DNA from: an uncultured Lachnospiraceae bacterium
GTDB taxonomy: Bacteria > Bacillota > Clostridia > Lachnospirales > Lachnospiraceae
NCBI GenBank assembly: GCA_946554445.1
Contig: CAMNSD010000018.1
Location: forward strand, 1-64,000
Length of the DNA stretch: 64,000 bases
Direction of reading: 5' to 3'
Shown: one piece after another, positions 47,563 to 56,521 of the stretch
Position numbering within the stretch: the stretch's first letter is position 1
Layout of the letters: every line of letters begins with the position of its first letter
The notes under the pieces: generated by a model
What the model was told of the DNA's origin: nothing
The model's database searches: none
The model's input: the letters and a program-made list of their open reading frames with translations, nothing else
Position numbers and translations under genes: made by a program

Positions 47563-49533
47563 TCAGGACATGATGGATTTTTTGTCCGTCATAACAATCT
47601 CACAATCCCCGTCAGGGAATGGGACTGTGGGAGGGCTGTCCGGTGTTTCGGGGTAATGGGGTTCCAAAACAGGTTTTTCCGGTGCCGGTTTCTTTTCAGG
47701 TGCCTTTGGTTTCTTTTGCTTTGGCGCCGGTTTTATCAGCCGGGAGAAGTCCGGCTCAGGTGCCTCCGGATTGCTGCGCCACTCCGGGATATGGTCACTG
47801 GCACGGCTTTCCTTCAGTTTTTTGCTTTCCGGGTGGAGGGTATAGTCATATTTCCCTACCTTCAGTACCTTCTGGCCCCGCAGGATGATCAGTGCCTCAT
47901 CTAACGGCAGGCGCAGCACCTCGTCCGGTGTCAGGAGCTTGCGCTTCCCGATGGAGTGGGTTTCTCGGTATTCCGGTGTGTAATCCGATACCCGCCATGT
48001 GTTGAGCTGCTTTGCCTGGCTGGATACCGCCACACTGACCTCCCCGGTACGGTTTGAGATAAATTCCGCTGTCAGCTCATCCGTGCATCCAAGGAAAAGC
48101 TGGGTGTCGCAGTTGCCGATGATCTCCTGCCACTGGTTTAACGGGTAGCGGTTCTGCATCTGGGGCAGGTTCTGGAAGATGCAGCTTATGGAGAGCTGCC
48201 TTGAGCGGATGGTGCTGATCTTCTTGGTAAGGTCTGCAATGGTGCAGCCGCCGTTGGCAAGCTCGTCTGCAAGGATGTGTACCGGAACGGGCAGCTTCCC
48301 GCCGTCCCCGTATTTGTCCGCATATCTTACCAGCTTGATGAACACGAAGGACATGAACAGGGAGGAGAGGAAGTCAAAGGTGGAATCCTGATCCGAGGTA
48401 ATGCAGAAATAGGCACACTTCTCGTAGCCCGGCTGCGTCAGGCTGATCTCGTTGTAGCTGGTGATCTGCCGGATCAGCTTGTTCTGGAATACCTGCAGCC
48501 TTGTGCCAAGCCCTATGATGACGCCGCTGCGCACCGTGTCGGACGCCTGCTTGAAGATGTTATAGGGCGCCTTTGCCGGGTGGGTGACCGGAAGCAGGTC
48601 GAAAAGGCTGTTTAGTTCCTTCTCGGAGTTCATGGTCAGCAGCTTATAGACCTGCCCGATGTTCTTTCCCTCCGGCGGGAATCCCTGGTCCACATACAGC
48701 ACAAGGGCTTTCAGCAGGTTCATCTCCGAGTTGTCCCAGAAATGGTCGCCTTTCGGGGAGCCGGTGTTTTTGATGATGACATCGGAAAAGAGCTGCGCCA
48801 TGATCTCCTGTCCCTCAATCTCCGCAAGGCAGTTCCAACTGTCGGAATTTTCAGGGTTGATCAGGTTGAACACCCGAACCGTGTAGCCGTTTTCCTCAAG
48901 ATAAAGGTGCAGATCCGCGTAGAGCTCTGATTTGGGATCTGTAATGATGAGGCTCTCCCCGCGTTTCACGCACTGGAATACCACATTTCTCGCATAGGCG
49001 CGGCTTTTCATGCTGCCGCTGGCGCCAAAGACTGCCACGTTGCGGTTCATCCGGGTTTTCTCCGGCAGGCAGACTGCCTTCCCGTACAGCTTTCCTAAGA
49101 TGACGCCCCTGCTTTTTGCAATGTCCGGAACAAGCTCCAGCACTTCACGCATCTCTGCGTCGGTCATAAAGCCGGAGGTGCCGTAGGTTCCCTGATCCGA
49201 ATAGGTCAGGTTCCGCTCCTTATCATAAGTGCCTTTCCTGCCAAAGCCCATCCGCATCACCATGAAGATGAGAAGGCAGGAGATGCCGATGCACAGGGCA
49301 ATCCCATACAGGCTGTAAGGGAATACGGTGAGCGCACGCAGGCACGCGCCGAAAGAGCCATCCGGGAAATCGGGCGAGGTGCCGTTCCCCGGCGTGCCCC
49401 CGGAAGATGTCCATATCCGATAATTGATGATGAACTGGGACACATAGCCGCCTGCATAGGCAAGGGTAAAGAGCAGGGCTGGCATGGCAGTGAACAGGGT
49501 TATTTTTTTCTTCTGGTTTTCTGTCAGTTTCAG
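47563..49533 (-). CDS. virD4: VirD4/TraG-type conjugative coupling protein
   Basis: DNA-translocating ATPase that links the relaxosome to the secretion channel. N-terminal membrane helices (about 10-30 and 60-90) precede the ATPase, with Walker A GASGSMKS (about residues 166-173) and Walker B HILADELAN (about residues 415-423). The C-terminal tail is Pro/Lys-rich. No ATG, GTG or TTG lies at a proper distance from the AGGAGG; the best start is CTG 49533, overlapping the upstream stop as CTGA. This adds 16 residues (a basic LKLTENQKKKIT start) before the ATG at 49485. Confidence 0.88.
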   Translation of the reverse strand: MKLTENQKKKITLFTAMPALLFTLAYAGGYVSQFIINYRIWTSSGGTPGNGTSPDFPDGSFGACLRALTVFPYSLYGIALCIGISCLLIFMVMRMGFGRKGTYDKERNLTYSDQGTYGTSGFMTDAEMREVLELVPDIAKSRGVILGKLYGKAVCLPEKTRMNRNVAVFGASGSMKSRAYARNVVFQCVKRGESLIITDPKSELYADLHLYLEENGYTVRVFNLINPENSDSWNCLAEIEGQEIMAQLFSDVIIKNTGSPKGDHFWDNSEMNLLKALVLYVDQGFPPEGKNIGQVYKLLTMNSEKELNSLFDLLPVTHPAKAPYNIFKQASDTVRSGVIIGLGTRLQVFQNKLIRQITSYNEISLTQPGYEKCAYFCITSDQDSTFDFLSSLFMSFVFIKLVRYADKYGDGGKLPVPVHILADELANGGCTIADLTKKISTIRSRQLSISCIFQNLPQMQNRYPLNQWQEIIGNCDTQLFLGCTDELTAEFISNRTGEVSVAVSSQAKQLNTWRVSDYTPEYRETHSIGKRKLLTPDEVLRLPLDEALIILRGQKVLKVGKYDYTLHPESKKLKESRASDHIPEWRSNPEAPEPDFSRLIKPAPKQKKPKAPEKKPAPEKPVLEPHYPETPDSPPTVPFPDGDCEIVMTDKKSIMS

Positions 49534-50651
49534 TGCAGGAACCTCCTTTCAAATTTTTTCAGGTCAATGGTTTCAATGGTGGCTGCTTCTCCAAAATATT
49601 GCTGCAGCACAGGTTTCTGGAAGTCAAAACAGATCAGGCAGCCTGTAAGTCCACGGAGGGACAGGGCGGTGCGGAACCTTGAAAGCCGTAGCATATCAAA
49701 GTCAAATGCCAGCAGCACTGGCAGCCCGTCCGATACGGCGTCATGTTCCAGCCCGTAATCTGCGCAGGGTGGATGCAGGTCGGACAGGAGCAGGGTTCGC
49801 AGTCCTTTCAGCAGGGCCGGGGAGCAGAGCAGTTTCAGCATGGTCACTCCGGTGCTGTCATCCGGGATATAATGGAAATAGTCAAAGCTGGAATCCAGAT
49901 AAAAGTAGCTTTTCTGAAAACCGCCTGTGCTTTCCATCAGTTTCAGCGCCGTGTCCATGCCTTCCCCGATGATGAGCGCCTTTATGGGGGTGTCCGGATG
50001 GTATCCGGTCTCCGTGCCGGAGAGGATTCCCCTGCTGGCATGGTAGGAGAGCAGCGCTTTTACCTTCAGCTCCGTCCGGTATTCCCATTTCATCAGTGCG
50101 CCGCCTGTGCAGAATACGGCGTAGATACATTCCGGTGCAGGCAGGATGCCGATGGTTCTGGAATTGTTGATCTTTACGGCTTCCGCCCCAAGTTCCTTGA
50201 CTTCGCGGGAATGGTAAAAGGCTGGCAGAGCCATGCTGCAGGGGGCTGCCGTATTATCACGGGTTCCCGGCTGGAACAGCAGCGGTTTTCTGTCCCGGTA
50301 TATTTCCACACCGGCATCCTGAAGCATGGCGTAGGCAATGGATGCCTGCTGGAGCCTGAGCCTCCTTGGGAAATCGCTGCGTGGGCGGTTGGTGTCGGAG
50401 CTGCCGGAGAGGTAAAAGGAGAAGCGGGCGGGGTTCTCTGAAAGGAGCAGCTTTTTTCCCCTGCTTGTAAGCCTGTATCCCCGCAGCCCATCCTTATAGT
50501 GGGTACGGATGCAGCCTTCCTTTTTGAGCCGGGTGATGAGTTTTTCTCCATAGCTGCTGCTCAGGTTCAGATGCGGCAGCACACGGGGGCTGCACTCCCC
50601 GGAAATGGCAGCCAGTTCCATGAGCCGGTATGCGCTGGTTGAAGTATCCAC
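49530..50651 (-). CDS. Winged-helix protein upstream of VirD4 (relaxation-protein-like)
   Basis: A 373-residue protein read from GTG 50651, preceded by AGGAGGCTTACCT; the longer frame lacks a ribosome site. The N-terminal ~80 residues form a winged helix (SAYRLMELAAISGECSPRVL, GCIRTHYKDGLRGYRLTSRGKKLL). The rest is unfamiliar but strand-rich. Proteins with a winged helix at this place in Gram-positive conjugative elements are sometimes called replication-relaxation proteins, so a DNA-processing helper role is possible. Its stop overlaps the CTG start of the coupling protein. Confidence 0.6.
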   Translation of the reverse strand: MDTSTSAYRLMELAAISGECSPRVLPHLNLSSSYGEKLITRLKKEGCIRTHYKDGLRGYRLTSRGKKLLLSENPARFSFYLSGSSDTNRPRSDFPRRLRLQQASIAYAMLQDAGVEIYRDRKPLLFQPGTRDNTAAPCSMALPAFYHSREVKELGAEAVKINNSRTIGILPAPECIYAVFCTGGALMKWEYRTELKVKALLSYHASRGILSGTETGYHPDTPIKALIIGEGMDTALKLMESTGGFQKSYFYLDSSFDYFHYIPDDSTGVTMLKLLCSPALLKGLRTLLLSDLHPPCADYGLEHDAVSDGLPVLLAFDFDMLRLSRFRTALSLRGLTGCLICFDFQKPVLQQYFGEAATIETIDLKKFERRFLH

Positions 50652-50792
50652 AGGTAAGCCTCCTTTCCGTTTTTTTACCGTACACGTCTGCATCTCCGGT
50701 AAATTCCGGCAGGTACGGGGTTTTGTTTTTGCCTGTATCAAGGCGGTTTTGGCGGCATTTTACCCTAGTCGGATTTTATTCTGAAAAAGTGC

Positions 50793-51452
50793 CTAAAAAT
50801 CCGATATGCTTTTTTCCCTGTCCTCCCGCTCTTTCAGCCATCCGAGGAAGCAGCTTTTTTCCATGACGGCGAGGATGGTGCAGTCCCGATCCCCAAATTC
50901 CGTGGTGTGGTAGGCGTCGCAGAACAGCCCGCTGTCGTCGGTCATCAGGAAGCCTGCCACCGTGTCCAAAAGCTGTTTGCATTCCAGATTGTCATAATCC
51001 CTTACCCGTCTGTCGGAGAGGTTTTTATCAAATACATGGGAAAAGCAGACCACGCACTGCGTAAAATGGGGCAGACGGTGGTTCCGTGTGTAGGATTCAA
51101 GGCTTGCATACAGTGGATCAGTCAGGAAAGTGGTGTTAATCCGCTGATTCCGCTTTGGCATCAGTCCGGGCAGGGTGATCTCCACGCAGTCCTGCGTATG
51201 CTTTATGGAAATGCCGTGTATCTGTGCTGCTGCTTCCATAAGGACGGGTTTCGGAACAAGGTCCGCCGCATAGATCAGGTTGCGCAGGGAACAGGCAATC
51301 CGTTCCGCACGTCTTGCGGCATCCATGCTCAGTTCCTCATAGTTTTTTCCGTAAGTGCCGGTGTTGGCTGCCATGGCATTTAAGGTGTTTGCCAGCCGGG
51401 GGAGTTCATCCCCGATCCGCGCAAGGCGGGATGATAAAGTGTTTCGGTCCAT
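50793..51452 (-). CDS. DUF6100-like protein, 219 aa
   Basis: A helical N-terminal half (RLARIGDELPRLANTLNAM) and a more compact C-terminal half with FTQCVVCFSHVF, DYDNLECKQLLD and EFGDRDCTILAV. It looks like the DUF6100 family seen with DUF5697 proteins in Clostridia elements; the name is held loosely. The ATG overlaps the stop of the upstream gene (TAATGG). Function unknown. Confidence 0.6.
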   Translation of the reverse strand: MDRNTLSSRLARIGDELPRLANTLNAMAANTGTYGKNYEELSMDAARRAERIACSLRNLIYAADLVPKPVLMEAAAQIHGISIKHTQDCVEITLPGLMPKRNQRINTTFLTDPLYASLESYTRNHRLPHFTQCVVCFSHVFDKNLSDRRVRDYDNLECKQLLDTVAGFLMTDDSGLFCDAYHTTEFGDRDCTILAVMEKSCFLGWLKEREDREKSISDF

Positions 51453-51991
51453 TAAGTATCTGTTACTCCTTGTTTTCTGTAATACTGCACTGTTCCGTCA
51501 GGCGCCACCGTACAGAAAGCGGCAATGCCGGGGAAGTTAAGGAGGGGTATCTGCCCCGCATGGTCCACAACGGCGATACGGCGGGGAGCATCCTCTTTAT
51601 AGGCGGAAAGCGCATGATTCATAAGCATCTCTTTTTCTTCCGGTATGTGGATGACATCATAGGCATCCGACTGGGTGTAAAAGGTCAGCGCTACCGGAAA
51701 ATCACTGGCCGTATGGTAGGTAATGTCCTCCCGGAAGTCTAAAAGCACCCAGAAGGCGGAAAGGATGGACGGTTCAGGAACACAGTCCTTTGCGTATAAG
51801 ACAAGCTCCCTTTCCGGCATCAGGGCAAGCCGCCCGGTCTTTTCCAGTTTTCTGATAAGAAAGAGCAGCTTTTGTTTCGCAAGTTCCGGAAAAAGCACCT
51901 CAAGCTGCTGCAGACTTAGGGCATGGTACATGGAAAGCAGCCGGATGATCTCCTGCAGGTGGCTTTCCTGTTGTTGGTTTTTCTGCTGCAT
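51452..51991 (-). CDS. DUF5697-like winged-helix protein, 179 aa
   Basis: A 179-residue protein with a winged-helix-like N-terminal part (HLQEIIRLLSMYHALSLQQLEVLF, then LIRKLEKTGRLALMPE) and a C-terminal strand-rich part. It fits DUF5697 of Clostridia mobile elements. Preceded by AAAGGAGGCTGTATT. It may be an auxiliary or regulatory DNA-binding protein of the transfer operon. It is the first gene after a 250-bp gap with repeats. Confidence 0.65.
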   Translation of the reverse strand: MQQKNQQQESHLQEIIRLLSMYHALSLQQLEVLFPELAKQKLLFLIRKLEKTGRLALMPERELVLYAKDCVPEPSILSAFWVLLDFREDITYHTASDFPVALTFYTQSDAYDVIHIPEEKEMLMNHALSAYKEDAPRRIAVVDHAGQIPLLNFPGIAAFCTVAPDGTVQYYRKQGVTDT

Positions 51992-52083
51992 AATACAGCC
52001 TCCTTTATCCTGCGGCGTGCGGGCGTCCGTAAGGACACCGGGATATGCCCGCCGCAGTGAGCGTTTTTTATATTAGGAAGTAA

Positions 52084-52240
52084 CTCTGCGTACAGATTAC
52101 ATAAACTTTACATAAAGCACTGGTACAGAGGCGGGGAATATGCGGTGTATGCGTAAACCGTACATAAAGTGTACTTATACATTGCTTTCCAGTAAGGGAA
52201 AGCCCCTGTCATGCGTAAACTGTATGTAAAGCCTGCGTAT
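52084..52240. repeat. TGCGTA-type direct repeats with a hairpin, gap 51992-52239
   Basis: TGCGTA occurs at 52087, 52150, 52212 and 52234. The first three are 63 and 62 bp apart, about six helical turns. The second and third open a longer repeat with TACATAAAG or TATGTAAAG 10 bases on. TACATAAA also occurs twice near 52098-52115. GCTTTCC (52184-52190) pairs with GGAAAGC (52197-52203). The mix of phased repeats and a hairpin could be an oriT, an iteron-like site or an operator. No known oriT core was recognised. Confidence 0.5.
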
Positions 52241-55239
52241 CAGACAGCCTCCGCCATCTGTTTGCGCTGTTTCTCCCGCTCCAGTATCTTTTTTAACTCA
52301 TTGCGGTCTGTGGTGATCAGTTCCTTTTCCAGTTCGGAAGCCTTGAACTCCACGGTGACGTTGTTGTTATTGGTGGAGATCAGGCCGTTGCCACGCTCAA
52401 AGTGGGTGACTGCCATTGTTTCCGCTTCGGACAGGTGCAGGATGGACTGCACGCGCATGGCCTCCTCGTCCTCAAGGTTTAAGACGATCTTGGTCTTTGA
52501 GTTGTTGATGATGCCTTTGCCGTATTTGCCGTCCTCCAGCGCAAAGAAGTCATTTAAGTCCTGTGTGGCGCAGATGGCAGAACCGCCATACCCGCGGATG
52601 ATCTTAAATATCTCCAGCACGAACTCTGCCGCGAGACGGTTGGATGCCGCGCCGATGAGCTGCCATGTCTCATCAATGAAGATGGCTTTTTCCACGGTAC
52701 GGTCCTCCTTCGCCTTGTCCCATACATAGTCCAGCGCAACGAACATACCCACCGTCAGCAGGTCGCCTGTCAGTTCCGAAATATCCAGCACCGTATATTT
52801 GTTGTCAAGGTTCACGTTGGTCTGCTGGTTAAAGGTGGAGGCGGAGCCATGCACCAGCCTGTTCATAATGTTCGCAAGGCGTTTGGTGTCAGGGTTGTCC
52901 TTCAGGATATTGAACACATCCTCCAGCACCGGCATTTCCCTGTACTTATCAGGGCATTTGGGATCAGGAAGGCTTTCATTGTTGTGGGTGATGCCTTTCC
53001 GGTTATAGGTCTGGATCAGCGCCTCATCCAGAAGCTGCCGCTCCTCATGCGTCATGTCCGGGATCAGCAGCGAAAAGAAGATATGGAGCCGCTGTATCTT
53101 TGCCGCAAGCTCTGATTTTTCCGTCTGCGGCCCGTCAAGGATGTCGTTGGCGGAGGAATCCACCTTCCGGATCTCCATGATGTTGATGCAGTTTCGGGAG
53201 GCTGGGGAAATCTGGATGAACTCCCCGCCGATGTTGCTGCAGGCCCGGTGGAACTCATGCCCTTTTAAGGGGGCGATGATGAACACCTGTATGTTCCTGC
53301 GGCGCATCCGCAGCGCCATGAGCTGCATGGTAAAGGTCTTGCCTGCGCCGGAGGTTCCGAGGATTGCCATGTTTGCGTTCTTATAAACGCGGGAATTAAA
53401 AATATCCACGATGATCAGGGAGTTGTTGTGCTTGTTCACCCCCAGAAGGATGCCGTTGTCGTCGCACATCTCAAAGGAAGTAAAAGGGTAACACCCTGCC
53501 ACGCTGCCCGTAAGGATGTTGCGCTTGGAGCGCTCAAACAGTTTTTTCTCCAGCGATACCAGCGGCAGGGCGGAGAGCAGCGCCTGTTCTTCCCGGAAGT
53601 GGCAGGATACCGCCTCCATGTCCTGTGAGAGCATCAGCTTTTTCATTTCATTGGTGCGCCACTCCAGTTCCTCAAGGCTGTCTGCCGTGATGGTGATGAG
53701 GATGTTCATGTAATAGAAATCCTCGTTGTTTGCAAGCCCTTCCTTCAGGAAATAGCCGGAGCGGATGGCGCTGTCAAGGTCATCGAAGTCCGAGTTGGTG
53801 TCTGAGGTGTCCTTGATCTTGGAGCGGTTGATCCTCAGCTGCTGTCCGAGCTTCTGCTGGATGCGGTCTTTGGGCTGCCGGTCAAAGAAAATATCCACGT
53901 CAATCCCCTCGCCTGCATTGACAAGGAGGGAGATCCATCCGGCGCACACCTGCGGGCGGTAGCCCCCGGAAGGCACTAAAAGGTAGGTATGGTAGGTGCC
54001 GTCCATGATGACATAATTGCCGTGGGTGTAGTCGATGGTCTCCGGCGCGATAAATTCCATGGCGGGGATCTTGCCGATCTCATCCCGCCTGCCCGCATTG
54101 ATGTACTGCCCGATGACCTCGTTGACGCGCACGCCCAGAGGCTTTGCCACGCTGGTCCTGCGGTTTAGGATGCTGTAAAACACCTCCGCCGCCATCTCAT
54201 CCTCATTGTCGGGGACCAGAAGTTCATTCCCGCATTGCTGCAGGTAGGTCTTGGCCGTCCGCACCGCAGTCGTGAGGGCGGAAATGGCGTCGCTTTCCTC
54301 ATTTCCCCTGTTGGCGGAAAAGGGTTCGTACTCAAAGATGATGAAAAAGCGCCTTGTGATGGCTTCCCTTGAGCCGATCCGCCGGATCAGGTTTTCGTAA
54401 TCATGCTGCAGCGCAAGGCAGCGCTCATCCGTTTCCATGCGCATTTCTTCCCGCAGGGTTTCCAGATGCTTATTGATGTCGGCGCGTCTGGTAAGGACCT
54501 TGAACTGGAGTTTTACCGGGCTTATCTTTAGGTAGCTGATAAAGGAATAGATGATGTTACGCTGTTCCCTGGCGCTCCGCAGCAGGAAGTTGATGGGGAT
54601 GACCTCTATGATCTTCACATAGCGGCGGTCTTTTGTGTAGATGATGCCGTTTTCGATCTTCCGGATGGGGAGGTAGGAGGCGGAAGGGTTTATCAGTTCC
54701 GGTTCCGGCTCCTCCCGCATACGCTCCCTGATCTGGGAGACGCCCCGTTTTTTATTCCGGTGTTTGCCTGCCGCCTCGTCCGCTGCCTGCTTTGCCTGCC
54801 GGCGCTCCTTAAACTGCCCGAACTCCTCGGCATAGTCCTCTTTTTTTGGCTTTACTTTCTTTTCCGGCTTTGGTTTCTTAGCTTTCTTTGGTTTCCCGGA
54901 AGTTTTCTCCCCTGCCGGTGTTTCACATGTTTCCTCCTGAAGCCCCACAATGCGGCGGTTTTTCAGGTAGACAAAAAAGTTGATGACAAAGGAACTGAGG
55001 CTTTCCCCGTTTATGCCGATGACGGCAAACAGGGCTGCCGGAAGCACGGTAAGGCAGGCGACAATAATCTTTGTTGTCAGCGTTGCCGGGATATGGAATA
55101 CCGGGAAACCAATGAGCAGCGAGAGGATCAGCGCCTCCGCCGCGTTCCTGAGTTTGATGGTCCCGCCGAACACCGTTCCGGTATCAATGAAATTCGGCGG
55201 GATGATGTATATGTCGTTTTCTTCGTGTCGCATGGACAT
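52240..55239 (-). CDS. virB4: VirB3-VirB4 fusion, conjugative ATPase
   Basis: Large ATPase that powers the type IV secretion channel. Start at MSMRHEEND (55239) with GGAGGTG upstream; the 64 extra codons are not plausible. Residues ~1-100 contain two hydrophobic segments and resemble PrgI/VirB3 (IYIIPPNFIDTGTVFGG), fused by a basic linker (KPKKAKKPKPEKKVK) to VirB4. Walker A GTSGAGKTF is near residue 625, Walker B near VEKAIFIDETW (about residue 850). Length 999 aa. The fusion saves a separate VirB3 gene. Confidence 0.93.
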   Translation of the reverse strand: MSMRHEENDIYIIPPNFIDTGTVFGGTIKLRNAAEALILSLLIGFPVFHIPATLTTKIIVACLTVLPAALFAVIGINGESLSSFVINFFVYLKNRRIVGLQEETCETPAGEKTSGKPKKAKKPKPEKKVKPKKEDYAEEFGQFKERRQAKQAADEAAGKHRNKKRGVSQIRERMREEPEPELINPSASYLPIRKIENGIIYTKDRRYVKIIEVIPINFLLRSAREQRNIIYSFISYLKISPVKLQFKVLTRRADINKHLETLREEMRMETDERCLALQHDYENLIRRIGSREAITRRFFIIFEYEPFSANRGNEESDAISALTTAVRTAKTYLQQCGNELLVPDNEDEMAAEVFYSILNRRTSVAKPLGVRVNEVIGQYINAGRRDEIGKIPAMEFIAPETIDYTHGNYVIMDGTYHTYLLVPSGGYRPQVCAGWISLLVNAGEGIDVDIFFDRQPKDRIQQKLGQQLRINRSKIKDTSDTNSDFDDLDSAIRSGYFLKEGLANNEDFYYMNILITITADSLEELEWRTNEMKKLMLSQDMEAVSCHFREEQALLSALPLVSLEKKLFERSKRNILTGSVAGCYPFTSFEMCDDNGILLGVNKHNNSLIIVDIFNSRVYKNANMAILGTSGAGKTFTMQLMALRMRRRNIQVFIIAPLKGHEFHRACSNIGGEFIQISPASRNCINIMEIRKVDSSANDILDGPQTEKSELAAKIQRLHIFFSLLIPDMTHEERQLLDEALIQTYNRKGITHNNESLPDPKCPDKYREMPVLEDVFNILKDNPDTKRLANIMNRLVHGSASTFNQQTNVNLDNKYTVLDISELTGDLLTVGMFVALDYVWDKAKEDRTVEKAIFIDETWQLIGAASNRLAAEFVLEIFKIIRGYGGSAICATQDLNDFFALEDGKYGKGIINNSKTKIVLNLEDEEAMRVQSILHLSEAETMAVTHFERGNGLISTNNNNVTVEFKASELEKELITTDRNELKKILEREKQRKQMAEAV

Positions 55240-55306
55240 CTGCGATGCACCTCCTAAATTCATGGTTGTGGCGGACGGGCATAGGAAAGCCTGCATCCGC
55301 CGGTGG

Positions 55307-56521
55307 TTATTCTGTATACGGCCTGCCGCACAGGACAATGCTGCGTATGCTGTAAATGGGGCGGTATACAACCCTTTTCTTGGAAAAGGAAGCATCCACC
55401 ACATAGCCGTTTCCGGCATAGATTGCAACATGGCTGATATTTAAGTAGCGGTTGTTCACTTCAAAGGAATAGAAGATCAGGTCGCCGGGGGCAAGGCTGT
55501 CATAGGATACGGCAAGGTTGTTCTCCGTAATGTACCTTGCCTGTGCCGCCGCCGTGTTGGAACCGCCATGCTGCAGGGAAATCCCCAACTGGCTGTATAC
55601 CCAGTAGGTGAAGGAACTGCAGTCAAAGTACCCCTCCTGGTTCCTACGTTCCTGGCTGTACGGCGTGCCCAGCTTTGTCAGGGCAAGGTCAACAGCCCCG
55701 TTTCCGGTTTCTCCCGGTATCAGGTCAGGATTGACCTCCACCAGATAAACCGTGTCAAATAAAAACAGGTACAGGTTGGCGGCATATTCTTCCGCTGTCT
55801 GCGCCTGTTCATCCGTCAGGTGGAACACGTTCTGGGAGAAATAGCTGTCGCCTGCGTATTCCACGGTATATTCATAATGGTGTATAGTATAGGTTTCGCC
55901 TGTCTCCTCATCTGTTTCTTCATAATCCGTGACCTGCACGGTGTAGGAAAAGATGCCATCCGTATTGTCACGCAGCATCCCCTCCAGCTTTTTTAAGTTG
56001 ATCTCCCGGTAATCCTCCTGTGATGCGCAGAACTGTGAAATGACCAGTGCGCTTTCATAGATGATGCGGTCAGAAAAATCATCCGTGATGCTGTATTCGC
56101 AGTCAGAGCCGAGGGAGGCTGCCTCCTGTTCTATTTCTTTTAACAGGGCATCATGTTTCTCCCGCAGGATGGATTCAATGGAGGTTTCCGCCTCCGCGAT
56201 GTTTTCCATGATGAGGGTATTATCGTTCAATACGTCTCCTGCAGTGTCATCCAGCCCAAGGTTTCCAAAGATAAGTGCCGGGAGGGAGAGGATAAATACA
56301 ACAGGGAGCAGGAGCAGGGCGGCAATCACAGCCAGCACTTTCCCGACCGCTTTCCGGTTTTCCCATAATCCTGCCGCCAGCATCCCATACGGACCGGCGG
56401 CAGCGCCTTTGGCAGCCCCGGCAATGGCTTTTCCTGCTTTCAGGGCGCCTTTTGCGGCACCCGCTGCGGAGGCTGTCCGGGATAAGGCGGACTGTTCCTG
56501 TTTTTGATTTTGTTCTGCCAT
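55307..56521 (-). CDS. NlpC/P60 cell wall hydrolase of the secretion system (VirB1-like)
   Basis: A 404-residue protein. An Ala/Gly-rich cytoplasmic start, one transmembrane segment (about 60-85), a long extracellular linker, and a C-terminal NlpC/P60 domain: catalytic Cys in FDCSSFTYWVYSQLGISL (about residue 300), then His in ISHVAIYAGNG (about residue 363). It cuts peptidoglycan peptides so that the secretion channel can pass the wall. Lysozyme domains that other VirB1-like proteins carry are absent. Starts adjacent to the gene before it. Confidence 0.9.
   Translation of the reverse strand: MAEQNQKQEQSALSRTASAAGAAKGALKAGKAIAGAAKGAAAGPYGMLAAGLWENRKAVGKVLAVIAALLLLPVVFILSLPALIFGNLGLDDTAGDVLNDNTLIMENIAEAETSIESILREKHDALLKEIEQEAASLGSDCEYSITDDFSDRIIYESALVISQFCASQEDYREINLKKLEGMLRDNTDGIFSYTVQVTDYEETDEETGETYTIHHYEYTVEYAGDSYFSQNVFHLTDEQAQTAEEYAANLYLFLFDTVYLVEVNPDLIPGETGNGAVDLALTKLGTPYSQERRNQEGYFDCSSFTYWVYSQLGISLQHGGSNTAAAQARYITENNLAVSYDSLAPGDLIFYSFEVNNRYLNISHVAIYAGNGYVVDASFSKKRVVYRPIYSIRSIVLCGRPYTE

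Noticed and set aside
52087-52240. CRISPR-like direct repeats
   Set aside because: Repeats are short, imperfect and few, and no cas genes are in the window.
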